Assembly (NCBI GenBank): GCA_037013495.1
Contig: CM072803.1
Span: 57,859,627 to 57,923,626 of the forward strand
Length of the DNA stretch: 64,000 bases
Direction of reading: 5' to 3'
Source of the DNA: Hippophae tibetana
Lineage: Eukaryota > Streptophyta > Magnoliopsida > Rosales > Elaeagnaceae
Shown: one piece after another, positions 10,255 through 22,118 of the stretch
Layout: each line of letters begins with the position of its first letter
Numbering within the stretch: position 1 is the stretch's first letter
The notes under the pieces: generated by a model
What the model was told of the DNA's origin: nothing
What the model saw: the letters and a program-made list of their open reading frames with translations, nothing else
The model's database searches: none
Translations under genes and position numbers: made by a program

Positions 10255-10720
10255 GTGATTTCACTGTCTATCCAAGTTGTAAATGTTTTATTATTTAATG
10301 AATTATTTTGTTACTGAGTGGTTCCTTACGAAACTCGAGGATGTTACCATAAATATATGATCTCTATGTATATTTATCTCGTTATATCACTTGTTATGCA
10401 TGATCACTTGTTAAGTATAATTTGAGTTTTATGTGTATATCCTTTTACATACTAAAACATAAACTCTTATTAAAAAACATTTGTTATTTACTTGCCTTTT
10501 GTTTTGATATATAATATCTGTTGTTATAAAGTGTCTACTTTTCTGATATTCTATTATTTGTGGTTTTGCTGTGTAAACTACATAAGGTTTTATTGTTGAG
10601 TCCTTTAGGAGTTTTTATCTCCTTAACCTAGTTGTGTACCGGGTTGTGGACTCTTTTAGTTTGTTTTAGAATGGGTGCACCTTTGTGGGATTAACTACTC
10701 TGATATTGATTATGTTTGCT
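10255..10720 (+). repeat. Family D LTR, 3' portion
   Basis: Matches about 45600-46020, including ttgaggatgttaccata and tatcacttgttat. It starts where the 3' end of the 3128-3380 piece stops, with a 27-bp overlap. It lies directly upstream of the SIRE-like gag and is read as the 5' LTR of that element. The right limit is approximate and no clear tRNA-Met primer site was recognised after it. Confidence 0.65.
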
Positions 10721-10744
10721 CGCTTTATCACACATATACATTCT

Positions 10745-12785
10745 CTCTGATGGAGTAGGAGAAAGAGATAATGTAGGTAGACCTTCACTTTTCAATGGGA
10801 TGAACTATGCCTATGGAAATCTCAAATAAGGGCCTTTTTGTAGTCCCAAGGGGATCATGTTTAGTTCCTTGTTGAAAATGTCTGGACGTATCCAACCAAA
10901 ACCTTATACCATAATACAATGATTCCAAAACCTTATACTATGATACAAGAATTCCAAAATCAATGATTGAGTGGACTAAGGAAGAATCTAAGGAGTTTGA
11001 ATTAAATAGTAAGGGTCTATATGTTATCATCACTATTGTGGATGAGTTTAGAAGGATTCAAAGTTATACAATATCAAAACAAGCTTGGAATATTCTTGAG
11101 AAAACTCATGAAGGTACGTCTACCATTAAGAGGTGCACAATGTTAAAGTTATATAGAGATTTAAGATGTGCATTATGTAAGAAGATTAGACTTTTGATAA
11201 GTTTTATGCATGATTCTCAAACATTGTAAATTATTCATACAACCTATATAAACCCATCAGACAAGAATTTTTTTTTTGAAAAGATCATTGAAAATCTACC
11301 ATACAGGTTTCATGCTAAAGTTACAATACTTGAGTCAAAGTACAAACTTGGTGAGCTCACAATGAATAGCTAGTTGGTGACCTACAAGTCTTTAAATTGC
11401 ATCACTTGCTTCCAAGACAAGAAAAAATTTCTTCCAAGAAGGGAAAGAGCTTATGTCTCAAGACAACCAAGGGAAGTGATCTGAGCAAAGATGTTTCTAC
11501 CATAGATGGTAGTAATGATGACTTTGATCCCATTGAGGAAGAAATGGTTTCTCTTATCCAGAGATTCACCGAATTCTTTAGAAGAATAGATCCAATTTTG
11601 AGAGTATTAGAAGGGATACTTGAAGCTCTAAAGCCTCAAAATCTCCAAATGTTGATGAAGATATGAGAAGCATAGTAAAGGCCTCTTGAAAAAGATCAAA
11701 TGCTTTGAATGTGGGAAACTTGGATGCATTGCTACAAATTAGTTTTAGTAAAAAAAAATTCCAAACAAGCATGCTATGGAAGCTAAGGTTACTGTTTCAG
11801 ATAGTACTAGCAGTGATAATGAGAATGACACCAATTTTTTTTACTTTCTCTACTTCAAGAAATGTCATTGATCCATCAATTTCCACCTCAGAAGTTCAAG
11901 AAGCTACAACTGAAGATGATAATAATGAAGATGAGTAGGATGAATTGCTTGATTCATACAATGAACTCTTATTGGAGCACATTAAATAAAAAAAGCTAAG
12001 AAAAAGGCTTTGTAGAACTTGGATGAAAAGAAGCGTGAGATAACCCCTTTGAAGAAAACTCTTGAGGAAAGGAAATCCTTAATTGATGGTCAACAACATG
12101 ATCTCACTAACTAGTGTGAGATCAATCAAAAGAGACACTGAGATTTGCAAGAAATATTTTGAGGTAAATCTTGAGAAGATGATTGTGACTAGAAGGATGA
12201 AATTGAATAGTTGAAGAAGAAGATAATTTTCCTTGAAATTTCCAAGGAGGCTCATGCTTTCACTATAAAAGAAGTTAAAGTGGAATAATTGAATGAGAGA
12301 GTTAGGATTCTCAACAATTTAGTAGCTTACTTGGAATATTTCCTTAAGAAAAAGGAAGATTTGATTATTACTTTAAAGAATGAAATATGTGAGTGAAAAT
12401 AACTAACTTAGTCTTTCTCTATTGTCAAAAAAAATGATTTTCGCTTCCCAAAAATTAAGTGAAATTATCAGTAACACAAAGCCATTTGGTGATAAACGTA
12501 GTATCAAATATAATGAAGGAGTTTCTACTTCTATTACCACTACTCCTAAGTTTTCCAAGTCTACTGCTCAAGATTCTAAGTTGAAATCAAGTATTGCCAC
12601 CCCTAAAGGTATGTCTATTGTCACGTTCCATCTTGGTTCCTCTAACAAGGTAAACCATTCACGTAAAGCTAATCCTTCCCATTTCTCTAGTGATGGTATA
12701 TTGTCTCTATATATTATTACTCTTACTTGTGACCACTACGGTGAACTTAGGAATTTGAGACCAACTCTGGGTAATTGACTTCTTA
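10745..12785 (+). pseudogene. Ty1/copia SIRE-like gag, decayed
   Basis: Plus-strand frames give in order: GRPSLFNGMNYAYG at the start (the retrotransposon gag N-terminal segment, usually NFxxW); an 88-codon frame with KQAWNILEKTHEGTS, the UBN2-type gag signature; KVTILESKYKLGELTMNS; a zinc knuckle CFECGKLGC near 11700, where the His of CX2CX4HX4C is now Cys; a long charged coiled-coil-like stretch (11940-12400) with LKKKEDLIITL; and a second degraded Cys/His segment near 12730. The length and the coiled coil point to the SIRE/Maximus lineage. Gag would package the element RNA. There are many stops and frameshifts. No protease, integrase or RT follows, so the element lacks pol. Confidence 0.82.
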
Positions 12786-15500
12786 TCCTCATATGAAAGT
12801 CAATGTGAGTGGTTCTTCTTCTTCTCCTCCACGTACTACTTCTTGAATTTAGGGACCCATATTCTCTAACTCCTTTGTTCGAGCTATATGGCACAATTGG
12901 AGACATTGTTAGGCAGTTCCCTAGATATTTGATGAGTACATCTTAGAGTTCTTAACCTTGCTCTCCTCCATCTTCCATAATAGGATGTAGATAATGTGGG
13001 TCATTTGAGATAATCAAGTAGGATGTATCATGGATCTTAGGTACAATTTGGAAAGAAATAAACCAACTTCAAAAGTTCGCCTGACCTAGTTTATATGGAT
13101 TACACCACTAGATTATCTAAAAATTATAAACAATATAGACCACTAGTTCCATATACACCTTATACTCATATGATTCAGATAATATCTCCTAACTCAGTTA
13201 CCTTTCACAAAATCTTTAAATGGAGGGATGTTGTTTTATTAATATTTTTGGGTTTGACCTTCTTATTTCTTTTCTCACTTTGATTGTAGCTATTTTTTAC
13301 ATGAATTCTATGTTAATTTACTTGTTGTTTGCTTTTTCTTGCTTTATGTGATTCAATTTTATTTTATTGCCTTAAAAATCAAATTTTTTTTGTCCATTGG
13401 ATCTCCACTCCTTTTCTCTCTTTCTCTCTCTTCTTAAGATAGTTTTGCATGTGCCATTATTAAGCTTTCTTACAATAAGTAAAATGATGTTAATAGGGAC
13501 TTTTCTTTTTTCTTTTTTTTAGTGCATGCATTGAACTTAAATTGAAATGTTGTTTTTATGAAATTTGTTTTCATTAAGTGTATGTATGATTCTTTCTTTT
13601 GGATTTGAAATGCTCTATTATTATGCATGTGTCATTAACTTTGTGAAGTTGAATGGTTATTTTGAAAAGTTTGTGTGGATTTGATGTTTGAATGGTTATT
13701 TTGAAAAGTTTGTGTGGATTTGATGTTTGAATGGTTATTTTGAAAAGTTTGTTTGGACTTCATGCTTTAATAATTGTTAATATCTCGAACAAGATATAGA
13801 ATCCACTTTAATGTCTCTTGAGATGAAATCATTAGTGCTACTTAGATTGAGAAAGGATTTTAGCCTTCCTTGGACCGTTTGATCTTTTCAAGCCACCGTT
13901 ATGTTATTTCTTCATTTCTTTGCACCTATATAATAGCTTCACCCAAATGATTAATAACACTTACCTTGTACATCCTTTGTTGAGCATGTATGTTTTACCC
14001 TCTTGATTTCAATTAAAGAAGAAAGAAGAAGAAGATCAAAAAATGAATGAAAAATGAAAAAAAGGAGAAAGAAATGATGATAAAAGAGGTGTATAAATTA
14101 CTAAATTTGTGAAGCAGTCTTCACAACAACAGTGTTAGTGAATGAGATTTTAAGAAGCGAAGAGAGTAAAATCCATGTTTAAGGGTATAATGTTTATAGA
14201 CATGAACTTATTGATTTGTTTTTGGATAGACAAAGGTGTGTAAGCCTAAATATCATCTCTCCTACCCATATTTTAGCCTATCATTTAAATTTTTGAAAGA
14301 CTTATTGATTTCTTCTAAGTTGGTACTTACATTAGTAGAGAGAGAGACTAAATATAGACTTATGAAGTTTGGTGCGTTTTGAGACTATTTTTCTAAGTGC
14401 ATGGTTCACATGTATTATTCTTGTTTGTATTTAGAGTAAACAAGTTTGACTTCTCACACACTGAGCATGTCTTCAAAAATTTTGTCATACCCTTACATGA
14501 ATGCATTATGGATTGATTGCCTTGTGGATATTTATGTTTAGTGTATTGGTTAATCTCAAAGGTCCTTTAGTTTTTTTTTGAACATGCTTGAAACCAAGAT
14601 TTTTCTATTAGACTTCACCTTGCTTCTTCCATAGGCCATGTCCTCTCTAATACTTCTTCTTTTGGCTCATTGTTCTCCATGTTTTCTTTGTTTGGTGGAG
14701 AAGAAAACAATGTTCCCTTTGAAACTGGCTACTCCTTTGTATAGTCTACTAATAACATTTTCTATTCGCAAACTACTACATTACCATTGATATTCTTCTC
14801 ATAGTGGTGTTCATATGGTTGATGTTGCTAAAGAGGATGTGGAATGCATAACATGTTTTTTGTATTGAATTATTGCATGTTTCTCACTTGTAGTTTATAG
14901 CCTGGTATTTTCTTTTGGAATGTATGACACATGTTTTCTTTCATAGACTATGATGTCTTTTTGTATGTGTGTGCATAGTATGCAATGAGATTGTAGGATT
15001 GAATATACCCAAGTGTTATTTGTGAAAGATAGTTCAATCTCTAGGAGTGTATTGAGTTAGAAAATAGTTGGATTCCTAGTCAACTTCTTCTTAGGGATTC
15101 GTTGACACATTTATGTGCAATTGGTGTTTGACTACCCTTGTTGTTGATATGCTCTATGAACATTAAAAATCCTTTTATGCCTTCCACAATACGCATAGAT
15201 GTGGGGCTCCATGCTATATATAACATTAGGGAGATGTTTTCTATCTACACTTCTCTTGGATCGTCTGTGTATTCATTTTGTTGATTGGTTTATGCTTTTA
15301 CCTTGTTATTTTCTTGGTTTTATTCTTTGTCTTTTTTGCTTGACTGCATGTGTTGCTTATTTTTGTGTTTTCTCTAATCATTCTTTTTATACTTGACTAT
15401 AAGATATATGAGAAAATATCTAGGAATACTTAATTCCCTAATTTTTAAACATGTGAATAACTAAAATCTCTCCAATGTAATTATCAATTAATTACATGAT
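12786..15500. other. Non-coding stretch after gag, no gene identified
   Basis: After a last short frame with a hydrophobic end (13095-13283, no known domain) the sequence is T-rich and stop-filled on both strands. It is either the 3' non-coding part of the copia derivative or unrelated retroelement DNA. A 65-codon frame at 15199-15396 is cysteine- and leucine-rich but has no recognisable family. I see no protein gene or RNA gene. Confidence 0.5.
13651..13765. repeat. 39-bp tandem repeat, three copies
   Basis: Units starting gaatggttattttgaaaagt at 13651, 13690 and 13729 are almost identical. The third drifts near its end. The spread is recent relative to the decayed surroundings. Confidence 0.95.
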
Positions 15501-17572
15501 CAATTGAATCTAACTTAGCATGTATTCCTTTCTCAAGTGAATTACACACCATATAGTAATTAAGTTAATCACACTCTCATGCCAATTAAATTGCATGCTA
15601 CTCATTAAGTTTATCAATTATGGATCATTTACATAAGAATCATGCATTTCTGCCTAGAAACTATGCATGTTATTTAATTAAGACAAAAAATTAAATAATT
15701 CTCTTAAATCGATTTAATTGCCTTTATAGATAAAGTGTTGGTCAAACAATGAATAACATAAAAATCAGATTAAATAATATAACTAAATTAAAATTATAAT
15801 TTGGATAAAATATTAGATCATCACATGGTGAAAATTGGATTCATAAGATCCCTAGATTAATAAATTAATTAGACATAATTTTGTCCATAAAGCTCATATT
15901 TTTCATAATAAAATACATAAAAATTGATAAATAAAATAGTAGAAGAAGAAATACAATTAATCTCTTAAATTTTAGTACTAATTTTCTCTTGAATCTCCAT
16001 CAAAATTGTATCTCCTTTTGAATTGTTTTGTATTTTTCTCTCTTTTTAGCTCCAAAAACTGATCAAAATTATGCTAATGGTGGTTCATTAGAGTTTATGA
16101 GGTGATTAGGGATTAAATATAGCTCAAGTGTAATCTGGACTGTCAGATTGGCTTTAGATCAAGGGCTAAGATGAAAAAAGGAAAATTTCTAGCACTAGCC
16201 AATTTGAATTAGACATGTGGCATGAAAAAATTATAAGGCTAATCAGAGAGTGATGCGTGGCTAGGGAGACCGATCCAAGTCAATTCATGTTGAGTTAGTG
16301 ATGAACGAAAACCGACATCGCCGATTCTTGCCAATACTTTGGTTTTAATATTTATAAAACTCTCGCAAGTGCACGAATCATTTCGTATAAAATGATAAGT
16401 ATACTCCCAAGGTCGATCTAAGGAAGGAATGTATGTGGTTTCTAATTTATTATTCAAACTTTTAAAAACGAAATTAAATCCTAAACATCCTGTCACGATA
16501 TTTTGGGGTTTTGTGTTTTTAATCTACTTACATAAAAATAAACATAGATTCAATAAACATTTATGCAAATTTTATCATTTATAATGGCGCAGTATTTATG
16601 GATATAATAACTAAGTTAATTATGCTTGCTCATATTATTTAGGTTATTAAAGATATGAATTGATATTTATTGATTCTCCCCTTTTTGTATGAATACCACC
16701 TTTGGTGGGGTTAGATATTCTTTGTTAACTAAACAAATCAATTAACACCTATGGGTGGGGTTGATAACTAATATGCTTAATTAAATTAATTCATTTTTCT
16801 AAGAGATTGAAAATGAACCATTTAAATGCCACCTTTGGTGGGGTTAGACACTTTAAACTTAATTCAAGGTGTCCAAATTAAACCTAAGAATTTAGTTATC
16901 CGAGTACTAACTTTCAAGTTTTAAAACCACTACTGAAAACATGTTATCAATACATTTTCAGATAATAATTCTTATAAAAACTTTTGAAATAGAGCTTCAC
17001 TCTAACTACTGGGTGATTGTACCATCAAATAAAAGAGCACTACTCTAAATCAGACCGGATAACTAAACCTTAAAATCTAATTTTTAGGTTTAAGTTTGTA
17101 ATGAAAAATAATATATTTCTCTCTAACATTCTTAATATAAAATCTTGAATAAAAACAAAATCAATTCATTTTAGAGATTTTTACTTATTTAATATTTCGC
17201 AAGCATAACAATGTTATTATTACATCATGTTTACTAAACAGCCAGCAAAGTTAAATTTAATCACAGACAAATTAAATATAACATGTAAGAATAAAGCATA
17301 AAAAATAACTGTAAAGAAAATAAAATCCTTACAGAACTTCGACGCTATTCCCGTTGCTGGAAAACCTCCAAGCGGAATTTGCACTCCCATTTATTGAATC
17401 AAAAAGCTAAAAAATTACAAAAACATAACTAGTTCTTCCCAAAAAGGTAAGAACTCTAAAACTAAGAGAAATTAACTAAAAACTAAGAAAAACTAAAAAT
17501 CTAAGAAAAGAGAGAATGAAAGAAAAGAGAAGTGTGTTTTGAAGGTGTGTTTAGAAGTGAAGAGAAGGGGGG

Positions 17573-17580
17573 TATTTATA
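17573..17580 (-). promoter_or_regulatory. TATA box of solo LTR F1
   Basis: The minus strand reads CTATAAATACCCCCC, about 540 bp from the LTR 5' end and directly downstream (minus strand) of the GC-rich block. Confidence 0.7.
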
Positions 17581-17659
17581 GGTGAGGATGGAGAGAAAAA
17601 GTAGAGAAAAAAATGTTAAAACAATGTAAAAACGCGGATTAGTGATTGCTGACATCATT

Positions 17660-17845
17660 TGATGACGTCAGCATGACGTGGGGCGGTTGCACGTGAAAAA
17701 TGGGGCGAAACGGGCGTGGGCGCGTGCGGAGGGGCGTTGGGTGCGCGCGGAATGGCTGTCACTGCGCGCAGGGGCACGCGCGGGTGCGCGCGGATCTGGG
17801 CGTAGCGCGCGCGCGGCTGGGCGCTGGGGCGAGGTGGCGCGATTT
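17660..17845. other. GC- and CpG-rich block in LTR F1 U3
   Basis: A roughly 180-bp island of gcgcgc and ggcg motifs in otherwise AT-rich DNA, upstream of the LTR TATA box. Open frames on both strands here (arginine- and alanine-rich, 70-82 codons) result from base composition and show no domain. The equivalent place in LTR F2 (about 54705-54790) has largely lost the CpGs. Confidence 0.85.
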
Positions 17846-18511
17846 TCTCCTTTTTGACCCATTTTGTCCAATTTTTCCATATTTGTTGACCTTTCCCCAT
17901 TTATTTATTAATATATTTGTGATGTATTGCTTCAGTATTCCTCTTTGAGTTTTTAAGTTGCGTTTTTAAGCAAAAATACCTGAAAAACAATAAAAATACC
18001 CGTGATTCCGAAAAAGAAAAATTTATATACATATATGATAAAACATATAAATATATATTTTTAATCAATTAATGTGCATAAAATCATGGTTATTTTAGTG
18101 CTTTTTGAGCACTCATCAGTTAGCCCCACGCGTGCACAGTGATTCGTGGATGCAAATGGCGTGGCACACTAGTGGATCGCGAGGAACAATTGTGTGACGA
18201 CACATTTCATTGTTGTTTGACCTTGCTTCGAACTCGGATTTAACGCCATGCTAACATGTGTCATATGATGCGTTCCTCCTCACACGCAGCATGGTAGGCC
18301 ACATGGAAACTTTTAATTGGTAATGCGTTAAAAATTCATAAAAAAATCTATAAAAATTCCAAAAACAAATCTATAATTATGTTTTCACCCCTTTTCACTA
18401 AAACATTTATATGTTTATATTTTTAGCCCCCAAAATACTATTTATTGAGTAAAATAAGTAAATATTAAGTAAAAAAAATGCGCTAATGACTCTACTTTTG
18501 TAGAGTCATCA

Positions 18512-18523
18512 CACCCCCAAACT
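18512..18523 (-). promoter_or_regulatory. Polypurine tract of element A
   Basis: The minus strand reads AGTTTGGGGGTG directly before the LTR start TGATGACTC. This is the usual place and form of an Athila plus-strand primer. Confidence 0.8.
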
Positions 18524-19682
18524 ATCCCTCTCAAAAGTTGTACATTCCTATGATAAGGAGGTTCACATATTCATCAATTAGTATTCTATTAATACAAGGA
18601 TATGTAAGGTTTTTGACAAATTGATTCTTATGTGTGTGTTGCACATGATATCATCCAATGCACTTATGAAATCAACCTATATGAGCATGCTAATCAATTC
18701 AATCTTAGAACAAATCTCATAAGTCTATTTTTCACATCCCTCTCCACTAATATAAATATGTACTTTGTTTCTTTATTTTTGTATTTTTTTATAGGTTGCA
18801 TTACATTTCACCTCACTCTATAGCATAACACATGATGCATTTTTTTTTTCATTTTCATACAAGCTAAAGATGCTAGGATAAAGGTAATGCTTATTAGTTA
18901 GGCATAAAATGTGGCTTAAAGATATGAATGGTTATTTGTTAGGCTCAAATGGGTGACTAAGAATATTAATAATGGTTAGCTTGAAAGGCTCAATCAATCC
19001 AAATAAGGCCTAAATCATTTCTCTTGCTAAATAATATTCAGAATTTTGCCTCAAGAGATGATCAAATAGATTATAAAACCTGGTAGATCTTATCAACTCA
19101 CATAACTCACTACAAATTTTCTTTCAATAAGCTCAACAAAATCAATCATGAACATGTGCATGAAATTTTAAATCAATCCAATCAAAGCTAGCAAGCATAT
19201 CACATGATTAAGGTAAGTATATTAAAAAATATGTTACATTCCCTATCCTAGTTATGAAAACCAATTTTTATCATTGAGTTCATATGTTTCATATCAAGCA
19301 TGCATGGATTTAATTTCCATATATTTATCAATTTCTACCCAAATCATGATTAAAAACATCCTAAGAATTAAAAAACAATTCTAAAAAATTTAAAATGCAT
19401 AGTAAATACTAATGTAGAGAATGAAGTTTCCTCCCTCAAACTTAAATTACACATTGTCCCCAATGTGCACATATAAATATGAAAAGGTAAAAGAAAAGAA
19501 AACTCTCATAATCATGGCATACCACACCTATCACTGAAATGCTTATTCTTATTGTGCCATTTCTCTTCTCATTTATTCACCTAAAAAAGAAAAAAAAAAT
19601 GAAAATATAAGTAAAATAACATTGGACTGCCTCCCAACCAGCGTCACATTTAACATCTTTGACTAGATGGCCATATCAAGTC
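18524..19682 (-). other. 3' non-coding region of element A
   Basis: Lies between the integrase remnant and the polypurine tract. No open frame with a recognisable domain. Long 3' untranslated regions are normal for Athila elements. Confidence 0.55.
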
Positions 19683-20010
19683 TTAAGGCACATCCATTTG
19701 TGTCCATTTACTTTTGAGTTTTCCTAGAAACAGTTTGAGTCTTGATTTGTTCAATAATACTTTATGTTCTTGCTCGTAAACACCGTATTCAATTTTCTTC
19801 TCGTGCCATATATTTGTTTTCTTTTTGATCATTTTGGCATTATTAAAAGCACTCCACTGTAAGTCATCCAATTTATGTATTTCCAACATCTTTTTCACCT
19901 CTCCATTGGACTTTTTCACTTTTATATTTGATTAGAGATGGGAGTGTAAAAGTGTGAGGTCTAAACTTGTTGACCCTTCAATTTATGGTTTGAGCTTAGA
20001 TCCTAACTCA
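19683..20010 (-). pseudogene. Athila integrase C-terminal remnant
   Basis: A 78-codon minus-strand frame reads LDDLQWSAFNNAKM, a KKTNIWHEKKI segment and LNKSRLKLFLGKLKSKW. In Athila pol these are the integrase C-terminal region, where the usual wording is LNSRLKLFPGKLKSRW. The upstream 100 bp resembles the linker after Athila protease (IEGSTSLDLTLLHSHL-like). RT, RNase H and the integrase core, about 3 kb in a full element, are therefore missing between protease and this point. The piece is short, stop-bounded and non-functional. Confidence 0.8.
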
Positions 20011-20235
20011 AAATTTTCTATAAACACCTTTGATACATAAATGAGAGGAGCATCCTCCAAAAAGTTCACACAATCCACAATATCAACCTTTGATTCCATA
20101 CTTTCAAAGTTAAAACAAGTTGAGCTATTTTTTGGTGAGTTTATGTTCTTGTTTACAACATCATATGTTAAAGTCTAAGTATAGACGACTTAATAGTTTC
20201 TTTTAAGTTGTCTCCACAATCAGTAACATTTATCC

Positions 20236-20560
20236 TTAACTATTCATTAACACTATCAATGTTAGGAGGTTTAGATGCTTTAAAACTTTAAATGTCACTT
20301 GTTCATCTTGCACTCTCATTGTAAGTTTACCTTTTTGTACATCAATGAGGGCTCTTCTGGTTGTTAAGAATGGACTACCAAGTATGATAGGAATGTCATG
20401 GTCCGCCTCCATGTCTAACACAATGAAGTCTACCAAAAAGATGAATTTGTCTATTTTTACTAGTACATATTCTACCACACCCTGAGGTCTCTTAATTGAT
20501 CTATCTACCATTTTAATGTTACTAAAGTGGGTTTGGCTTTACCAACTCTCAATCTCTGGA
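20236..20560 (-). pseudogene. Athila aspartic protease remnant
   Basis: A 91-codon minus-strand frame contains DRSIKRPQGVVEYVLVKID, then VDFIVLDMEADHDIPIILG, then PFLTTRRALIDVQKGKL, the highly characteristic Athila protease C-terminal half. The active-site half lies further upstream (20560-20700), broken by stops. It sits between gag and the integrase remnant on the same strand. The enzyme would process the gag-pol polyprotein. Confidence 0.88.
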
Positions 20561-21099
20561 AGATTGATAATGACATGAGGTTAATGCTAGAACCTAAATC
20601 ACATAGTGCCTTGCCCAAATAGATGTTCCCAATGGTGCAAGGGATGTCAAAACTACCTAGATCTTTCAGTTTCTATGGTAGTTTTCTAGCAAGGATGGCA
20701 TTATAACCTTCAGTTAAGGTTTCTATTTCATTATCTCTAAGCCTCATTTTCTTTGATAGTATATCCTTCATAAGTGTTATGTGTGCCTTTGCAAGTGGTA
20801 TGTTTATATGCAACGTCTTGAATGCATCAAGAAATTTTGAAAATTGTGTATCTAACCTTTTCTTTTATAGTCTTTAAGGGGAAGGAATAATGGATTTGTA
20901 AAGATTGTTCTTTTTTTTTTTTGGCTGAGTTATTTCCTTTTTAGTGCTATCTTTATCCACTAGTTCCTTCCCAGTCTTGTTAATTTTCTATTTCTTCTTA
21001 TCCTTTTTTGGCTTATGTTCCTGTTTTAAAATTTTACCACTCCTCAAGGCTATAGTGTTGCACTGGTCCTTACCTTTTCTTCTTGGGTTTACAATTATG

Positions 21100-21718
21100 T
21101 CACTTGGAAGGTTATCTTGAGGCCTTTGACTTATGGCCTAGGAAAGTTTCCCCATTTGGTTCTCCAAATTTTGAATTGAAGCCTCTTGATTTGACACTTT
21201 TCCACTAAATGATTGAATGAAGTCTTTCATTATCCCCATTGAGTCATTTTTTATTGTCCTCATTATGTGACTTTTTCTCTTGGACTTGTGATTGATGTGA
21301 TTGTTGAAAACCAAATGGTGGAATTGATTGATAGTTGAATTGATTAGCACCTTGATTATTGTTATTCCAAGAATGAATTATTGTTTCTATTCATATTACC
21401 CACATAGCATATGAATTTAGGATTATTTGAGCAATTATCAAATAAATGAGCTCCTCCACAAAACACACATGACACTTTTGAATCTTGGACCTAGTTTATA
21501 CTAGTTGGCAAGTTTTGAGCCTTCAAAACATTAACCAAAGATGAAACTTGAGCTGTCAATGTTGTGATATCATTTACCTCATACACTCTGGTTACTCTTC
21601 TTGTGGCTGTCATTTTTTCCATTGTTCACTGATAATTATTGTTAGCCATTTTTCAATTAAATTATAAGCTTGATTGTAAGATTTGTCTAGCAAAGCTCCA
21701 TTAGTGGATGCATTAACA
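21100..21718 (-). pseudogene. Athila gag, C-terminal part with zinc knuckle
   Basis: The minus strand gives an ANNNYQ segment, a VYEVND segment, then near 21450 CVFCGGAHLFDNC, a CX2CX4HX4C zinc knuckle with all four ligands kept. A C-terminal NLENQMGKLS segment follows at about 21140. This is the order of Athila gag. The N-terminal part lies at 28195-28790, beyond the CACTA insertion. The ATG target duplication at 21719-21721 marks the cut. Several stops are present. Confidence 0.85.
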
Positions 21719-21721
21719 ATG
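21719..21721. repeat. Target site duplication, left (ATG)
   Basis: ATG directly precedes the CACTA terminus and is repeated at 28011-28013. Three base pairs is the size made by En/Spm-type elements. Confidence 0.9.
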
Positions 21722-21734
21722 CACTACTACAAAA
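21722..21734. repeat. CACTA terminal inverted repeat, left
   Basis: CACTACTACAAAA, matching 27998-28010 in inverse over 13 of 13 bases. Confidence 0.95.
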
Positions 21735-22118
21735 ATGGGCTTTAAAATTAGTTCACTGAACCGACTTTAAATTGAGTGACTTAAAATGTAAATTCGGTTC
21801 ATCACGTGAACCGACTTTACGTGTAATGATTTTTTTTAATTCTCATTTTTCACTCCACCATGTATTCAATATATATAGCATAAAAAACAAAATATAATAA
21901 TAATACAAATAATTGAAAATTTAAATATAATTAATTACTTGATAATTAAATTTATTATAAAAACAAATAATGTATATACAATAAATATATATATATAGTT
22001 AACTTAAATTACAAATAAAATAATATCCTCAAAGTGTAATTGGATTGTGCGAGCAAACTTGGTTGGCTTAGAATCACCAGCATTGTGACAAGAAAATTGG
22101 ACAACAAATAGTTGATCC

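Larger units (their letters stand above)
16299..18118 (-). mobile_element. Solo LTR, family F (1,820 bp), nested in LTR A
   Basis: It begins TGATGAACG and ends GCACTCATCA, with the 5-bp duplication GTTAG at 16294-16298 and 18119-18123. Comparison with the uninterrupted LTR near 30050 confirms the insertion point. The minus strand starts TGATGAGTGC, a common Athila LTR start, and has a TATA box at 17573-17580, so the element is minus-oriented. It contains a strongly GC-rich block (17660-17845). A diverged relative lies at 53460-55020. No internal region is present. Confidence 0.92.
15505..18511 (-). repeat. 3' LTR of Athila-like element A, split by a solo LTR
   Basis: Matches the 5' LTR copy at 29315-30483 on both sides of the nested insertion at 16299-18118. 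On the minus strand it starts TGATGACTCTAC, with a short palindrome gactctac...gtagagtc at 18488-18508. A purine tract precedes it in the element, at 18512-18523. Its far end near 15505 is not sharp and appears truncated: the 3'-terminal part seen in the other copy (about 29129-29310) is absent here. Confidence 0.82.

Noticed and set aside
13095..13283. 62-codon frame with a C-terminal hydrophobic segment, considered as an envelope-like retrotransposon ORF
   Set aside because: Too short, no conserved envelope feature, and only one copy to judge.
15199..15396. Cys- and Leu-rich 65-codon frame
   Set aside because: No family recognised; membrane-like look is expected from T-rich DNA.
17655..17948. 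Three overlapping open frames of 70-82 codons on both strands, rich in Arg, Ala and Pro
   Set aside because: They lie in the GC-rich U3 block of a solo LTR bounded by a target duplication; openness follows from base composition and no domain is seen.
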